64,000 bases of DNA, taken from Proluteimonas luteida (lineage in GTDB: Bacteria; Pseudomonadota; Gammaproteobacteria; Xanthomonadales; Xanthomonadaceae). The stretch covers positions 16,864 through 80,863 of the forward strand of contig NZ_JAIWPT010000017.1 of assembly GCF_021191695.1 (NCBI RefSeq). Reading direction: 5' to 3'. Below the pieces are notes generated by a model. That model saw nothing but the letters and a program-made list of their open reading frames with translations, made no database searches and had not been told where the DNA came from. Numbering within the stretch: the stretch's first letter is position 1; each line of letters starts with the position of its first letter. Shown one piece after another: positions 56,183-64,000 of this stretch. A program made the translations under genes and the position numbers.

Positions 56183-58351
56183 ATGCGCCATCCGCTTCCT
56201 GCCGCGACGCTGCTCGCCGTCGCCTTGGCCTGCAGTCACCAGTCCAGCGCCGGCGAGGGGATGTGGATGCCGCAGCAGTTGCCGGAGATCGCCCCGGCAT
56301 TGAAGTCGGCGGGACTGAAGCTGGATCCGGCGCGTCTGGCGGACCTGTCGGGCGACCCGCTCGGCGCGGTGGTGTCGCTGGGCGGCTGCACCGCGAGCTT
56401 CGTCTCGCCGCAGGGGCTGGTGATCACCAACCATCACTGCGCCTATGGCGCCATCCAGCTCAATTCCACGCCCGAGAACAACCTGATGCGCGACGGCTTC
56501 AACGCCGCCGCGACCGGCGACGAGATCTCCGCCGGCCCCAATGCGCGCATCTACGCGCTCGACAGCATCCAGGACGTGACCGCCGAGGTGCAGGCCGCGA
56601 TCGCCGCCGCGCCGGATGCGCTGGGCCGCACGGCGGCGCTCGACGGCATCGAGAAATCGCTGGTCGCGCGCTGCGAGGCCGAGCCGGGCTACCGCTGCCG
56701 GCTCTACAGCTTCTTCGGCGGCAACGACTACCGGCTGTTCCGCAACCTGGAGATCCGCGACGTGCGGCTGGTCTATGCGCCGGCCGGCGGCATCGGCAGC
56801 TTCGGCGGCGATGTCGACAACTGGATGTGGCCGCGGCATACCGGCGATTTCGCGTTCTACCGTGCCTACGTCGGCAAGGACGGAAGGCCGGCCGAGTACG
56901 CCGAGGACAACGTGCCCTATACGCCGCGGCGTTTCCTGCGGCTGGCCGACAAGCCGCTGCGCGAGGGGGATTTCGTCATGGTGGCCGGTTATCCGGGGCG
57001 GACCAGCCGTTACGCGTCCGCCGACGAGTTCGCCGAGACCATCGAGTGGCGCTATCCGCAGATCGGCCGCCACTACCGTGCGCTGATCGATCTGGTGGAA
57101 GCGCAGGGCACGACCGATCCCGAGATCGAGGTGCGCTACGCCAGTGCGGTGCGCGGCTGGCAGAACACGCTGAAGAACTACGAAGGCCAGTTGCAGGGCT
57201 TCGAACGCATCGGCGCGCTGGCCCACAAGCAGGCCGAGGAGGCGGCGGTGCTGGACTGGCTGCGCGCCCGCGGCGCGGACGGCGAAGCGGCGCTCGACGC
57301 CCATGCCCGGGTCGGCGCGCTCGACGCCGAGGCGCGCAGCACCCGCGACCGCGACCTGGTCATGGGCCTGCTCGACAACAGCGGCCTGCTGTCGACGGCG
57401 GTGCGGCTGTACCGGCTGGCGCTGGAGAAGGAAAAGCCCGACGCGATGCGCGAGCAGGGCTTCCAGATCCGAGACCTGCCGGTGATCGAGGGCGGGCTGC
57501 GGCAGATGGACCGGCGCTACGTGCCGGCGATGGACCGCCTGCTGACCCGCTACGCGCTGCTGCAGTACGTCGCCCTGCCGGCCGACCAGCGCATCGCCGC
57601 GCTCGACAAGTGGCTCGGCGGCAACGACGAGGCCGCCGTCGACCGCGCGCTCGACCGTCTGCAGCGCAGCGAACTGGCCGGCAGCGATGCCCGCCTGAAG
57701 TGGTTCGCCGCCGACCGCACCGCATTCGATCGCAGCCGCGACCCGGCGATCCAGTACGCGGTGGCGATGACCCCGAGCCTGCTGGAGATCGAACTGGCCG
57801 GCAAGGCCCGCGCCGGCGACATGCTGGCGCTGCGGCCGGTGGTCCTGCAGGCCGTCGCCGACTACCGGCGCAGTCGCGGCGAGGCGGTGTATCCCGACGC
57901 CAACTCGTCGCTGCGCATCACCTTCGGCAAGGTCACGCCCTACACCAGCCTGGACGGGGACAGGCAGCCGGCATTCACCCGCCTGGAGGAGATCCCGGCC
58001 AAGGCGACCGGCGTCGAACCGTTCGACGCGCCGAAGGCCGAGCTCGATGCGATCGCCGCCGGGCGCAATGGCGGCCTGGCCGACCGGCGCCTGCGCAGCG
58101 TGCCGGTGAACTTCCTGTCCGACCTCGACGTGACCGGCGGCAACTCCGGCTCGCCGGTACTCGATGCCGACGGCCGCCTGACCGGCCTGCTGTTCGACAT
58201 GACCTGGGAGGCCGTGGTGTCGAACTGGGTGTTCGACCCGGCGATGACCCGGACGATCTCGGTCGACCAGCGCTACATCCGCTGGGTCATGCAGGAGGTC
58301 GAGCCGGCGCCGCGGCTGCTGCAGGAAATGGGGGTTGCGCCGCGCAACTGA
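56183..58351 (+). CDS. S46-family dipeptidyl-peptidase (DPP7/DPP11 type)
   Basis: A 722-residue exported serine peptidase that releases dipeptides from protein ends. Signal peptide about 1-23. The catalytic triad is visible: His85 in ITNHHCAYG, Asp222 in TGDFAFYR, and Ser655 in [17 protein letters not shown] at the N-terminus is the family opening. Family members differ at the residue after FD in the loop near 673: Gly in DPP7, Arg in DPP11 (specific for Asp/Glu). Here it is Met673 ([10 protein letters not shown]), so the specificity may be different. Length is normal. Probably periplasmic or outer-membrane bound; supplies dipeptides for growth on protein. Confidence 0.93.
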   Translation: MRHPLPAATLLAVALACSHQSSAGEGMWMPQQLPEIAPALKSAGLKLDPARLADLSGDPLGAVVSLGGCTASFVSPQGLVITNHHCAYGAIQLNSTPENNLMRDGFNAAATGDEISAGPNARIYALDSIQDVTAEVQAAIAAAPDALGRTAALDGIEKSLVARCEAEPGYRCRLYSFFGGNDYRLFRNLEIRDVRLVYAPAGGIGSFGGDVDNWMWPRHTGDFAFYRAYVGKDGRPAEYAEDNVPYTPRRFLRLADKPLREGDFVMVAGYPGRTSRYASADEFAETIEWRYPQIGRHYRALIDLVEAQGTTDPEIEVRYASAVRGWQNTLKNYEGQLQGFERIGALAHKQAEEAAVLDWLRARGADGEAALDAHARVGALDAEARSTRDRDLVMGLLDNSGLLSTAVRLYRLALEKEKPDAMREQGFQIRDLPVIEGGLRQMDRRYVPAMDRLLTRYALLQYVALPADQRIAALDKWLGGNDEAAVDRALDRLQRSELAGSDARLKWFAADRTAFDRSRDPAIQYAVAMTPSLLEIELAGKARAGDMLALRPVVLQAVADYRRSRGEAVYPDANSSLRITFGKVTPYTSLDGDRQPAFTRLEEIPAKATGVEPFDAPKAELDAIAAGRNGGLADRRLRSVPVNFLSDLDVTGGNSGSPVLDADGRLTGLLFDMTWEAVVSNWVFDPAMTRTISVDQRYIRWVMQEVEPAPRLLQEMGVAPRN

Positions 58352-58529
58352 GTGGCGGGACGCGGCTGCGCGTCCTGCCGGTCCTTGCCGCAAGGCGCCG
58401 GGCGCTGCCTTTGTCGTCCCTTGCGGCGTTCGGGACGACGGGCCGTTTCTTCGCATCTCCGGTCCTGCCCGGCCATCGGCCGGCACCGCTTGGCTTAGAC
58501 TGTCGCGCCCCCGCTACGGAACCCGCGCG

Positions 58530-59174
58530 ATGAGAGTCCTGCTTGCCCGCCACGGCGAAACCCCGTGGAACGCCGAAGGCCGCTACCAGGGGCAGGAGGA
58601 CATTCCGCTGTCGCCGGTCGGCGAGCGCCAGGCGGCATTGCTCGGCGCGCGGCTGGCCGACGTGCGCATCGACCGCGCGGTGAGCTCGCCGCTGTCGCGC
58701 GCCAACCGCACCGCGCGCCTGGCGCTGGGGCCGGCGCGCGAGTCGCTGCTGACCACCGACGCGGGTCTGGCCGAGATCGCCCACGGCACCTGGGAAGGCC
58801 TGCTGGCCGCCGAGATCGGCGCGCGCGATCCCGAGCGCCTGGCCGCGTGGCGCGATGCGCCCGACAGCGTGCAGATGCCCGGCGGCGAGTCGCTGCAGCA
58901 GGTGTTCGACCGTGCCTGGCCTGCCTTCACCGCCGCGGTCGACGGGCTCGGCCCCGACGACACCGCGCTGGTCGTCGCCCACGATGCGGTCAACCGGGTG
59001 ATCCTGTGCCGGCTGCTCGGCATTCCCTTCTCGAAGCTGTGGACCTTCCGCCAGGCGCCGACCACGCTGAACCTGCTCGAAGGCCTGACGGCGGACCGGC
59101 TCGAGGTGGTGCGGCTCAACGACTGCGCGCACCACACCCCGTTCTTCGGCGAGGCGGTGCACCGCGCGCTATGA
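58530..59174 (+). CDS. Histidine phosphatase family protein
   Basis: A 214-residue phosphatase of the phosphoglycerate-mutase-like fold. The phosphorylated His is in LLARHGETPWNAEGRYQGQ, then SSPLSRANRTARL (Arg of the phosphate pocket), EIAHGTWEGL, and the second His in VVAHDAVNRVILC. It resembles CobC/GpmB-type enzymes; the substrate is not evident. The stop overlaps the start of folC by 4 bases, so it is co-translated with folate synthesis. A DHNTP phosphatase-like role is possible because of that pairing (inference). Confidence 0.9.
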   Translation: MRVLLARHGETPWNAEGRYQGQEDIPLSPVGERQAALLGARLADVRIDRAVSSPLSRANRTARLALGPARESLLTTDAGLAEIAHGTWEGLLAAEIGARDPERLAAWRDAPDSVQMPGGESLQQVFDRAWPAFTAAVDGLGPDDTALVVAHDAVNRVILCRLLGIPFSKLWTFRQAPTTLNLLEGLTADRLEVVRLNDCAHHTPFFGEAVHRAL

Positions 59175-60499
59175 GTGCGCAGCGCTCGCTGGCCGACTGG
59201 CTGGCCGTCATCGAGGCGCGGCATCCGGCCGGGATCGAACTCGGCCTCGACCGCGTCGGTGCGGTGCATGCGCGCATGGATTGCGGACGTCCCGCGGCGC
59301 AGGTGGTCACCGTCGCCGGTACCAACGGCAAGGGCTCGACGGTCGCGTTCATCGAGGCGATCGCGCGCGCGGCCGGCTGGCGGGTCGGCACCTACACCTC
59401 GCCGCACCTGCTGGCCTACAACGAGCGCGTGCGCATCGATGGCCACGATGCCGACGACGCAGCGCTGGTCGAGGCCTTCGAGGCGGTCGAGGCCGCGCGC
59501 GGCGACACCCCGCTGACCTATTTCGAGACCGGTACGCTGGCGGCGCTGTGGCTGTTCGCGCGCGCCGGGCGTGCGTCTGCAGGGCTTGATCTTGCGGTAC
59601 TGGAGGTCGGGCTCGGCGGCCGGCTCGACGCGGTCAACATCGTCGATCCGGACGTCGCGGTGATCACCACCGTGGATCTCGACCACCAGGACTGGCTGGG
59701 CGCGGACCGCGAGGCGATCGGCCTGGAGAAGGCCGGCATCGCGCGGCCGTGGAAGCCTCTGGTGCTCGGCGACGACGATCCGCCGGCCAGCGTGCTGCGG
59801 CACGCGTATGCGATCGGCGCGGTCGCGATCCGCGGCGGCAGCGATTTCCTGTTCGCGCCGGTCGATGCCGGCCACTGGTCGTGGCGCGAGGTCGGCTACG
59901 GGATCGAGCTGCCGATGCCCGCGCTGGCCGCGCCGGTGCAGTTGCGCAACGCCGCGGTCGCGGTCGCGGCGATGCGCGCGCTGCCGCGCGAGGTGCCCGA
60001 CGCCGCGCTGGTCGCCGGTATCGGCACTGCGGCGCTGGCCGCGCGGCTGCAGCGGTTCGAGCGCGATGGCGTCGAGATCCTGGTCGATGTCGCGCACAAC
60101 CCGCAGGCCGCACGCGCGCTGGCCGACTGGCTGGTCGCCAGGCCGGCCGCGGGGCGCGTGTTCGCGGTCTATGCCGCGCTCGGCGACAAGGACGTGGCCG
60201 GCGTGGTCGAGGCGCTGGCGCCGCATGTCGCGCGCTGGTGGCTGGCCGGGCTGGACGGGGCCGGCGCGCGCGGGCAGGACGCCGCAGGCCTGCAGGCACG
60301 GCTGGCGGCTGTCGCGGCCACCGCCGCGCTCGCCGGATCGGCTGCGCGGCATGCCGATGTCGCCGGCGCGCTGGACGCGGCGCGCGGCGCGGCGCAGGCC
60401 GGCGACCGCATCCTGGTGTTCGGCTCGTTCCACACCGCGGCGGCCGCATTGGCCGTTCTCCAGGGCGAGGCCGAACGTCGGGACGACGCCGGGCGTTAA
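59171..60499 (+). CDS. folC: Dihydrofolate synthase / folylpolyglutamate synthase
   Basis: FolC joins glutamate to dihydropteroate and adds further glutamates to folates. The 442-residue Mur-ligase-like enzyme has the P-loop TVAGTNGKGSTVAFIEAI, the GTYTSPHLLAYNERVRIDG folate loop, FETGTLAALWLFA, LEVGLGGRLDAVN, TTVDLDHQDWLG with the Mg-binding His, and the C-terminal VDVAHNPQAARAL. The end (about 350-430) is Ala/Gly-rich. It is followed by dedD and purF; accD, often next to folC, is not here. Confidence 0.96.
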   Translation: MSAQRSLADWLAVIEARHPAGIELGLDRVGAVHARMDCGRPAAQVVTVAGTNGKGSTVAFIEAIARAAGWRVGTYTSPHLLAYNERVRIDGHDADDAALVEAFEAVEAARGDTPLTYFETGTLAALWLFARAGRASAGLDLAVLEVGLGGRLDAVNIVDPDVAVITTVDLDHQDWLGADREAIGLEKAGIARPWKPLVLGDDDPPASVLRHAYAIGAVAIRGGSDFLFAPVDAGHWSWREVGYGIELPMPALAAPVQLRNAAVAVAAMRALPREVPDAALVAGIGTAALAARLQRFERDGVEILVDVAHNPQAARALADWLVARPAAGRVFAVYAALGDKDVAGVVEALAPHVARWWLAGLDGAGARGQDAAGLQARLAAVAATAALAGSAARHADVAGALDAARGAAQAGDRILVFGSFHTAAAALAVLQGEAERRDDAGR

Positions 60500-60521
60500 G
60501 AAGTGCGGCCGCCCGCAGGCG

Positions 60522-60527
60522 TATAAT
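60522..60527 (+). promoter_or_regulatory. -10 box upstream of dedD
   Basis: TATAAT, 29 bases before the dedD ATG, inside the short gap after folC. A promoter here could serve dedD and purF. Confidence 0.5.
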
Positions 60528-60556
60528 TCGCCCGGATTCCCGTCGCCCGGACCTCC

Positions 60557-61537
60557 ATGACCCCCGGATTGAAACAGCGCCTGATCGGCGCGGCCGTGCT
60601 GATCGCGATCGCGGTGATCTTCCTGCCGATGCTGGTCAAGGGACCGGCGCCCGAGAGCGGCCTGCCGGACATGCCGCTGCGCGTGCCGGATGCGCCCGCC
60701 GGCCAGTACCGCACCGTCGACCTGCCGCTGGTCGCGCCCGCGCCGGCACCGGAAGCCGGCGTGCTCGGCCGCGATGCGCCCGCGCCCGTGGCCACGCAGC
60801 CCGACAGCGATGCGCTGCCGACCGTCGATGCCGGCGCCTCTGCGGCGCCGCTGCCGCCGACCACCGCCGGTGGCGACTACGCCGTGCACTACGCCGCGTT
60901 TGCCAGCGACGCCGACGCCAAGGCGATCCTGCGCCAGCTCGGGGGCGCGGGCCTGACCGGCTACAGCGAACCCTTCACCCTCAACGGCAAGCCCGCATTC
61001 CGCGTGCGCCTGGGGCCGTACGCCAGCCGCGCCGAAGCGGAAACCGTGCGCGTGCGCGCCGCCGGCGTGCGCAGCGACGTCAGCCCGCGCGTGGTCGCGC
61101 TCGATGCCGGTACGGATGCGGCGCCGGCACGTCCGGCGACGCCAGCGGCGACAGCGGCACAAACGCCGACACCGACGCCGACGCCCGCGCGGCAGCCCCC
61201 CGCGCAGCAGCCTCCCGCACCCGCGCCGGCCACGCCCGCGCAACCGCCGGCGACACCTGCCGCACCCGCGCCCCAGCCGGCCACGCCGGCGGCGACCGCC
61301 GATGTCGGTTTCATCGTCCAGGTCGGCGCGTTCGCCAGCGCCGCCGACGCGACCGCGCTGCGCGACCGCCTGCGCGGCGCCGGCATCACCGCGTTCACCG
61401 ACAGCGTGCAGACCGACAAGGGCCGCCTGACCCGGGTCAAGGCCGGCCCCGTCGCCAGCCGTGCCGAGGCCGAGCAGCTGAAGTCGCGGGTCAACGCCGC
61501 GGTCGGCATCGACGGTCTCGTGCGCGCGCATCCCTAA
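60557..61537 (+). CDS. dedD: SPOR-domain protein, DedD type, with two SPOR repeats
   Basis: A 326-residue inner-membrane protein whose SPOR domains bind denuded peptidoglycan at the septum. One N-terminal membrane span (about 8-28: [19 protein letters not shown]), a Pro/Ala linker, a first SPOR-like unit (about 108-175: [20 protein letters not shown]), a long Pro/Thr/Ala linker (about 185-250), and the C-terminal SPOR (about 252-326: [37 protein letters not shown]). Most DedD proteins have a single SPOR. It lies between folC and purF, the usual place of dedD. Confidence 0.92.
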   Translation: MTPGLKQRLIGAAVLIAIAVIFLPMLVKGPAPESGLPDMPLRVPDAPAGQYRTVDLPLVAPAPAPEAGVLGRDAPAPVATQPDSDALPTVDAGASAAPLPPTTAGGDYAVHYAAFASDADAKAILRQLGGAGLTGYSEPFTLNGKPAFRVRLGPYASRAEAETVRVRAAGVRSDVSPRVVALDAGTDAAPARPATPAATAAQTPTPTPTPARQPPAQQPPAPAPATPAQPPATPAAPAPQPATPAATADVGFIVQVGAFASAADATALRDRLRGAGITAFTDSVQTDKGRLTRVKAGPVASRAEAEQLKSRVNAAVGIDGLVRAHP

Positions 61538-61607
61538 GGAGCGGCATCCGCCGTCCCCTCGTCATCGGCGCGCCCGTGTGCGCGCCAAGCAGAACTGGAT
61601 ATCGAAC

Positions 61608-63074
61608 ATGTGCGGCATCGTCGGGATCGTCGGAACCTCTGAAGTCGCGGCCGCGCTGTACGACGGCCTGACGGTGCTGCAGCACCGGGGACAGGACGCG
61701 GCGGGCATCGCCACCGCCAACGGCACGGTGATGCGCGTGCACAAGGGCAACGGCCTGGTGCGCGACGTGTTCGACGCCAAGGCGATGGCGCTGCTGCAGG
61801 GGCGGGTCGGCATCGGCCACTGCCGCTACCCGACCGCCGGCAGCGAGGGCCACGACGAGGCGCAGCCCTTCTACGTCAATTCGCCGTTCGGCATCGCGCT
61901 CGCGCACAACGGCAACCTGGTCAACACCGACCAGCTGCGCCAGCAGGTGTTCGAGACCGACCGCCGCAACGTCAACACCGAGTCCGACTCCGAAGTGCTG
62001 CTCAACGTGTTCGCGCACGAGCTCGACCGCGAGAAGGCGCTGACGCCGGAAGCGGCGTTCCGCGCGGTCGAGGGCGTGAACCGCCGCGCCAAGGGCGGCT
62101 ACGCCGTCGTCGCGATGGTGCTGGGCCTGGGCCTGGTCGCGTTCCGCGATCCGCACGGTATCCGCCCGCTGGTGCTGGGCCGCCGCCAGACCGATGCCGG
62201 CACCGAGTACGCGGTGGCGTCGGAGTCGGTGGCGCTTGACATCCTCGGCTTCGAACGCCTGCGCGACGTCGAGCCCGGCGAGGGCATCGTCGTCACCGCG
62301 CGCGGCGAACTGCACCACCGCGAGTGCGCGCCGCGGCAGCCGCATGCGCCGTGCATCTTCGAGTACGTGTACTTCGCCCGGCCCGACTCGATGATCGAGA
62401 ACATCTCGGTGCACAAGGCGCGCATGCGCATGGGCGTGACCCTGGGCGAGAAGATCCTGCGCCTGCGGCCCGACCACGACATCGACACGGTCATCCCGAT
62501 CCCCGACACCTCGCGCGATTCCGCGCTGGAGATCGCCAACACGCTCGGGGTGAAGTACCGAGAGGGCTTCATCAAGAACCGCTACGTCGGCCGCACCTTC
62601 ATCATGCCGGGGCAGGGCGAGCGCGCGAAATCGGTCAAGCGCAAGCTCAACCCGATCCCGCTGGAGTTCCGAAACCGCGTGGTGCTGCTGGTCGACGACT
62701 CGATCGTGCGCGGCACCACGTCCAAGCAGATCGTGCAGATGGCGCGCGACGCCGGCGCGCGCAAGGTCTACCTGGCCTCGGCCGCGCCGCCGGTGCGCTA
62801 TCCCAACATCTACGGCATCGACATGCCGTCGGCCGACGAGCTGGTCGCGCACAACCGCAGCGAGGACGAGATCGAGGCCTTCCTCGGCTGCGACTGGCTG
62901 ATCTACCAGGACCTTGCCGACCTGGAGTCGGCGGTGGCCAGTCCCAAGCATCCGGACATGCGCTTCGACACCTCGTGCTTCAGCGGCGAGTACGTGACCG
63001 GCATCGAGCCGGGCTACTTCGAGCGGCTGCAGCAGCTGCGTTCCGACGAGGCGAAGAAGAAGCGCCGCGCGTGA
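61608..63074 (+). CDS. purF: Amidophosphoribosyltransferase
   Basis: PurF makes 5-phosphoribosylamine from PRPP and glutamine, the first committed step of purine synthesis. The 488-residue enzyme starts with the nucleophile Cys exposed after Met removal ([10 protein letters not shown]), then has [23 protein letters not shown], the LAHNGNLVN loop, and the phosphoribosyltransferase half with [14 protein letters not shown] and the PRPP loop [19 protein letters not shown]. It follows dedD by 70 bases without the cvpA gene that often stands between them. Its stop overlaps the next start (GTGA). Confidence 0.98.
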   Translation: MCGIVGIVGTSEVAAALYDGLTVLQHRGQDAAGIATANGTVMRVHKGNGLVRDVFDAKAMALLQGRVGIGHCRYPTAGSEGHDEAQPFYVNSPFGIALAHNGNLVNTDQLRQQVFETDRRNVNTESDSEVLLNVFAHELDREKALTPEAAFRAVEGVNRRAKGGYAVVAMVLGLGLVAFRDPHGIRPLVLGRRQTDAGTEYAVASESVALDILGFERLRDVEPGEGIVVTARGELHHRECAPRQPHAPCIFEYVYFARPDSMIENISVHKARMRMGVTLGEKILRLRPDHDIDTVIPIPDTSRDSALEIANTLGVKYREGFIKNRYVGRTFIMPGQGERAKSVKRKLNPIPLEFRNRVVLLVDDSIVRGTTSKQIVQMARDAGARKVYLASAAPPVRYPNIYGIDMPSADELVAHNRSEDEIEAFLGCDWLIYQDLADLESAVASPKHPDMRFDTSCFSGEYVTGIEPGYFERLQQLRSDEAKKKRRA

Positions 63075-63910
63075 GCGGGGCGCCGGCCGCCGTGGCCGCC
63101 GACGCGGCCGACCTGTTCGCCGCCGCGCGGCACTGCCTCGATGCCTGCGATCCCGGCGCCAAGGTCGCGCTGACCCATGCCTATGCGCGGCGTTTCCGCG
63201 CCGGTGGGCTGCCGGTGCCGGAGAACGCAGCACCGCCGGATCCGATCCGCATGCCCGGCCGCCCGCCGCGGCCGCGGCTGGTGCATCCGCGCGAACTGCC
63301 GCGGCGCGGGTTCGGCAGCATCGAGGGGCGTGCGGCGTTCGTCCATGCGATCGCGCACATCGAGCTCAACGCGATCGACCTGGGCTGGGACGCGGTCTAC
63401 CGCTTCCGTGGCCTGCCGGCTGGGTTCTACGCCGACTGGGTCTCGGTGGCCGACGACGAGGCCCGGCATTTCACGCTGCTGCAGGGCCGGCTGCGTGCGC
63501 TGGACCACGACTACGGCGATTTCGACGCCCACAACGGCCTGTGGGAGATGTGCGAGAAGACCGCCCACGACGGCCTCGCGCGGATGGCGCTGGTGCCGCG
63601 CGTGCTCGAGGCGCGCGGGCTGGACGTGACGCCGGGCATGATCGTCAGGCTGCGCGCGCTCGGCGATGACGAGACAGTGGCCATCCTCGAGGTGATCCTG
63701 CGCGAGGAGGTCGCGCACGTCGCCGCCGGCAGCCGCTGGTTCCGCTGGTATTGCGAGCGCGCCGGCATCGATCCCGAGCCGAAGTTCCGCGAACTGCTGG
63801 CCGACTACGCCCGCGCCGTGCTGCACGGCCCGTTCAACCTCGACGCGCGCGCCGCGGCGGGATTCAGCGCCGAGGAACTGGCCGCGCTGCAGGCCGTCGC
63901 CGACGCGTAG
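63071..63910 (+). CDS. Ferritin-like DUF455 family protein
   Basis: A 279-residue protein of the DUF455 ferritin-like group. The metal-site helices are seen: [15 protein letters not shown] (Glu, His), [12 protein letters not shown] (Glu-x-x-His), and [12 protein letters not shown] (Glu-x-x-His), the pattern of a four-helix diiron or dimetal protein. The remaining parts are helical. It starts at GTG overlapping the purF stop, so it is co-translated. A role in metal-dependent oxidation or storage is possible; no specific reaction is known for this group. Confidence 0.88.
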   Translation: MSGAPAAVAADAADLFAAARHCLDACDPGAKVALTHAYARRFRAGGLPVPENAAPPDPIRMPGRPPRPRLVHPRELPRRGFGSIEGRAAFVHAIAHIELNAIDLGWDAVYRFRGLPAGFYADWVSVADDEARHFTLLQGRLRALDHDYGDFDAHNGLWEMCEKTAHDGLARMALVPRVLEARGLDVTPGMIVRLRALGDDETVAILEVILREEVAHVAAGSRWFRWYCERAGIDPEPKFRELLADYARAVLHGPFNLDARAAAGFSAEELAALQAVADA

Positions 63911-63950
63911 GGCCGGTTCCGGGCTGCCGTTTCATCCGCTGCGAGGGGGA

Positions 63951-64000
63951 GGCGGGTCGAGACCCGCCCTACGAGGCATGTCGCGGCGTAGGGCGGGTCT
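63951..64000. repeat. Inverted REP pair, cut by the window end
   Basis: GGCGGGTCGAGACCCGCC (63951-63968) then CTAC, followed after 15 bases by GTAG and GGCGGGTCT at the window's last base. The arrangement is the same as downstream of the RAYT gene at 35324-35384. Confidence 0.8.

Overview
The window is a GC-rich chromosomal segment of a gammaproteobacterium. Its gene content and local gene orders (pheT-ihfA-merR-tRNA-Pro, queA-tgt-yajC-secD-secF, tdh-kbl, folC-dedD-purF), a secreted S46 peptidase, a large TonB-dependent receptor and a RAYT transposase with its REP palindromes all suggest Xanthomonadaceae (Lysobacter/Luteimonas-like). The species cannot be fixed from sequence reading alone.

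Layout. 1-11.4 kb: 3' end of pheT, ihfA, a MerR regulator and tRNA-Pro; a Tat-exported Acg-type nitroreductase with an FNR-like palindrome upstream; a TraB/GumN protein; dxs; an unknown two-part protein; an HNH nuclease; a DmdC-like acyl-CoA dehydrogenase; a lipoprotein; tRNA-Phe. 11.4-25.0 kb: an integrative element next to tRNA-Phe. 25-35 kb: two small genes, then the minus-strand chain ftsY-AsmA-like-mutY-yggX, then rsmD, coaD, a lipoprotein, a ferredoxin, gamma-glutamyltransferase, a MAPEG protein and a RAYT/REP unit. 35-42.5 kb: upp, then a TonB-dependent receptor divergent from a secreted phosphate-release cluster (beta-propeller phytase, metallophosphatase, exported inorganic pyrophosphatase). 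42.5-53.7 kb: two repeat-filled gaps around a class III aminotransferase/Lrp pair, an Fe(II)/2OG oxygenase, the queuosine and Sec translocase genes, an exported protein and a pseudouridine synthase. 53.7-64 kb: tdh-kbl, the S46 peptidase, a histidine phosphatase, folC, dedD (two SPOR repeats), purF without cvpA, a ferritin-like protein and a final REP pair.

The integrative element is the most unusual region. In about 13.6 kb, all on the plus strand, it carries a tyrosine integrase, an excisionase-like protein, three overlapping unknown small genes, a HigBA-type toxin-antitoxin pair, an AlpA-like regulator, a DnaT-like replication protein, a KilA-N/KilAC antirepressor, and then three long proteins that look like a phage DNA-ejection or polyvalent-protein module. 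The last has 1259 residues, with a HEALGH motif and an LPD38-like region; the one before it carries four spaced PWxRF motifs. No terminase, portal, capsid, tail or lysis gene is visible, so it looks like a satellite-type or decayed element that keeps a delivery module. Tandem GGGGGCA repeats at both ends look like integrase arm sites.

Several families of intergenic palindromes occur: a GGCGGGTC/GACCCGCC REP family flanking the RAYT gene and recurring at 54.9 and 63.9 kb, CCTTCCCCCGC hairpins at 42.5-42.9 kb, a long direct repeat at 45.1-45.3 kb, and a terminator-linked repeat shared by the tRNA-Pro and secF downstream regions.
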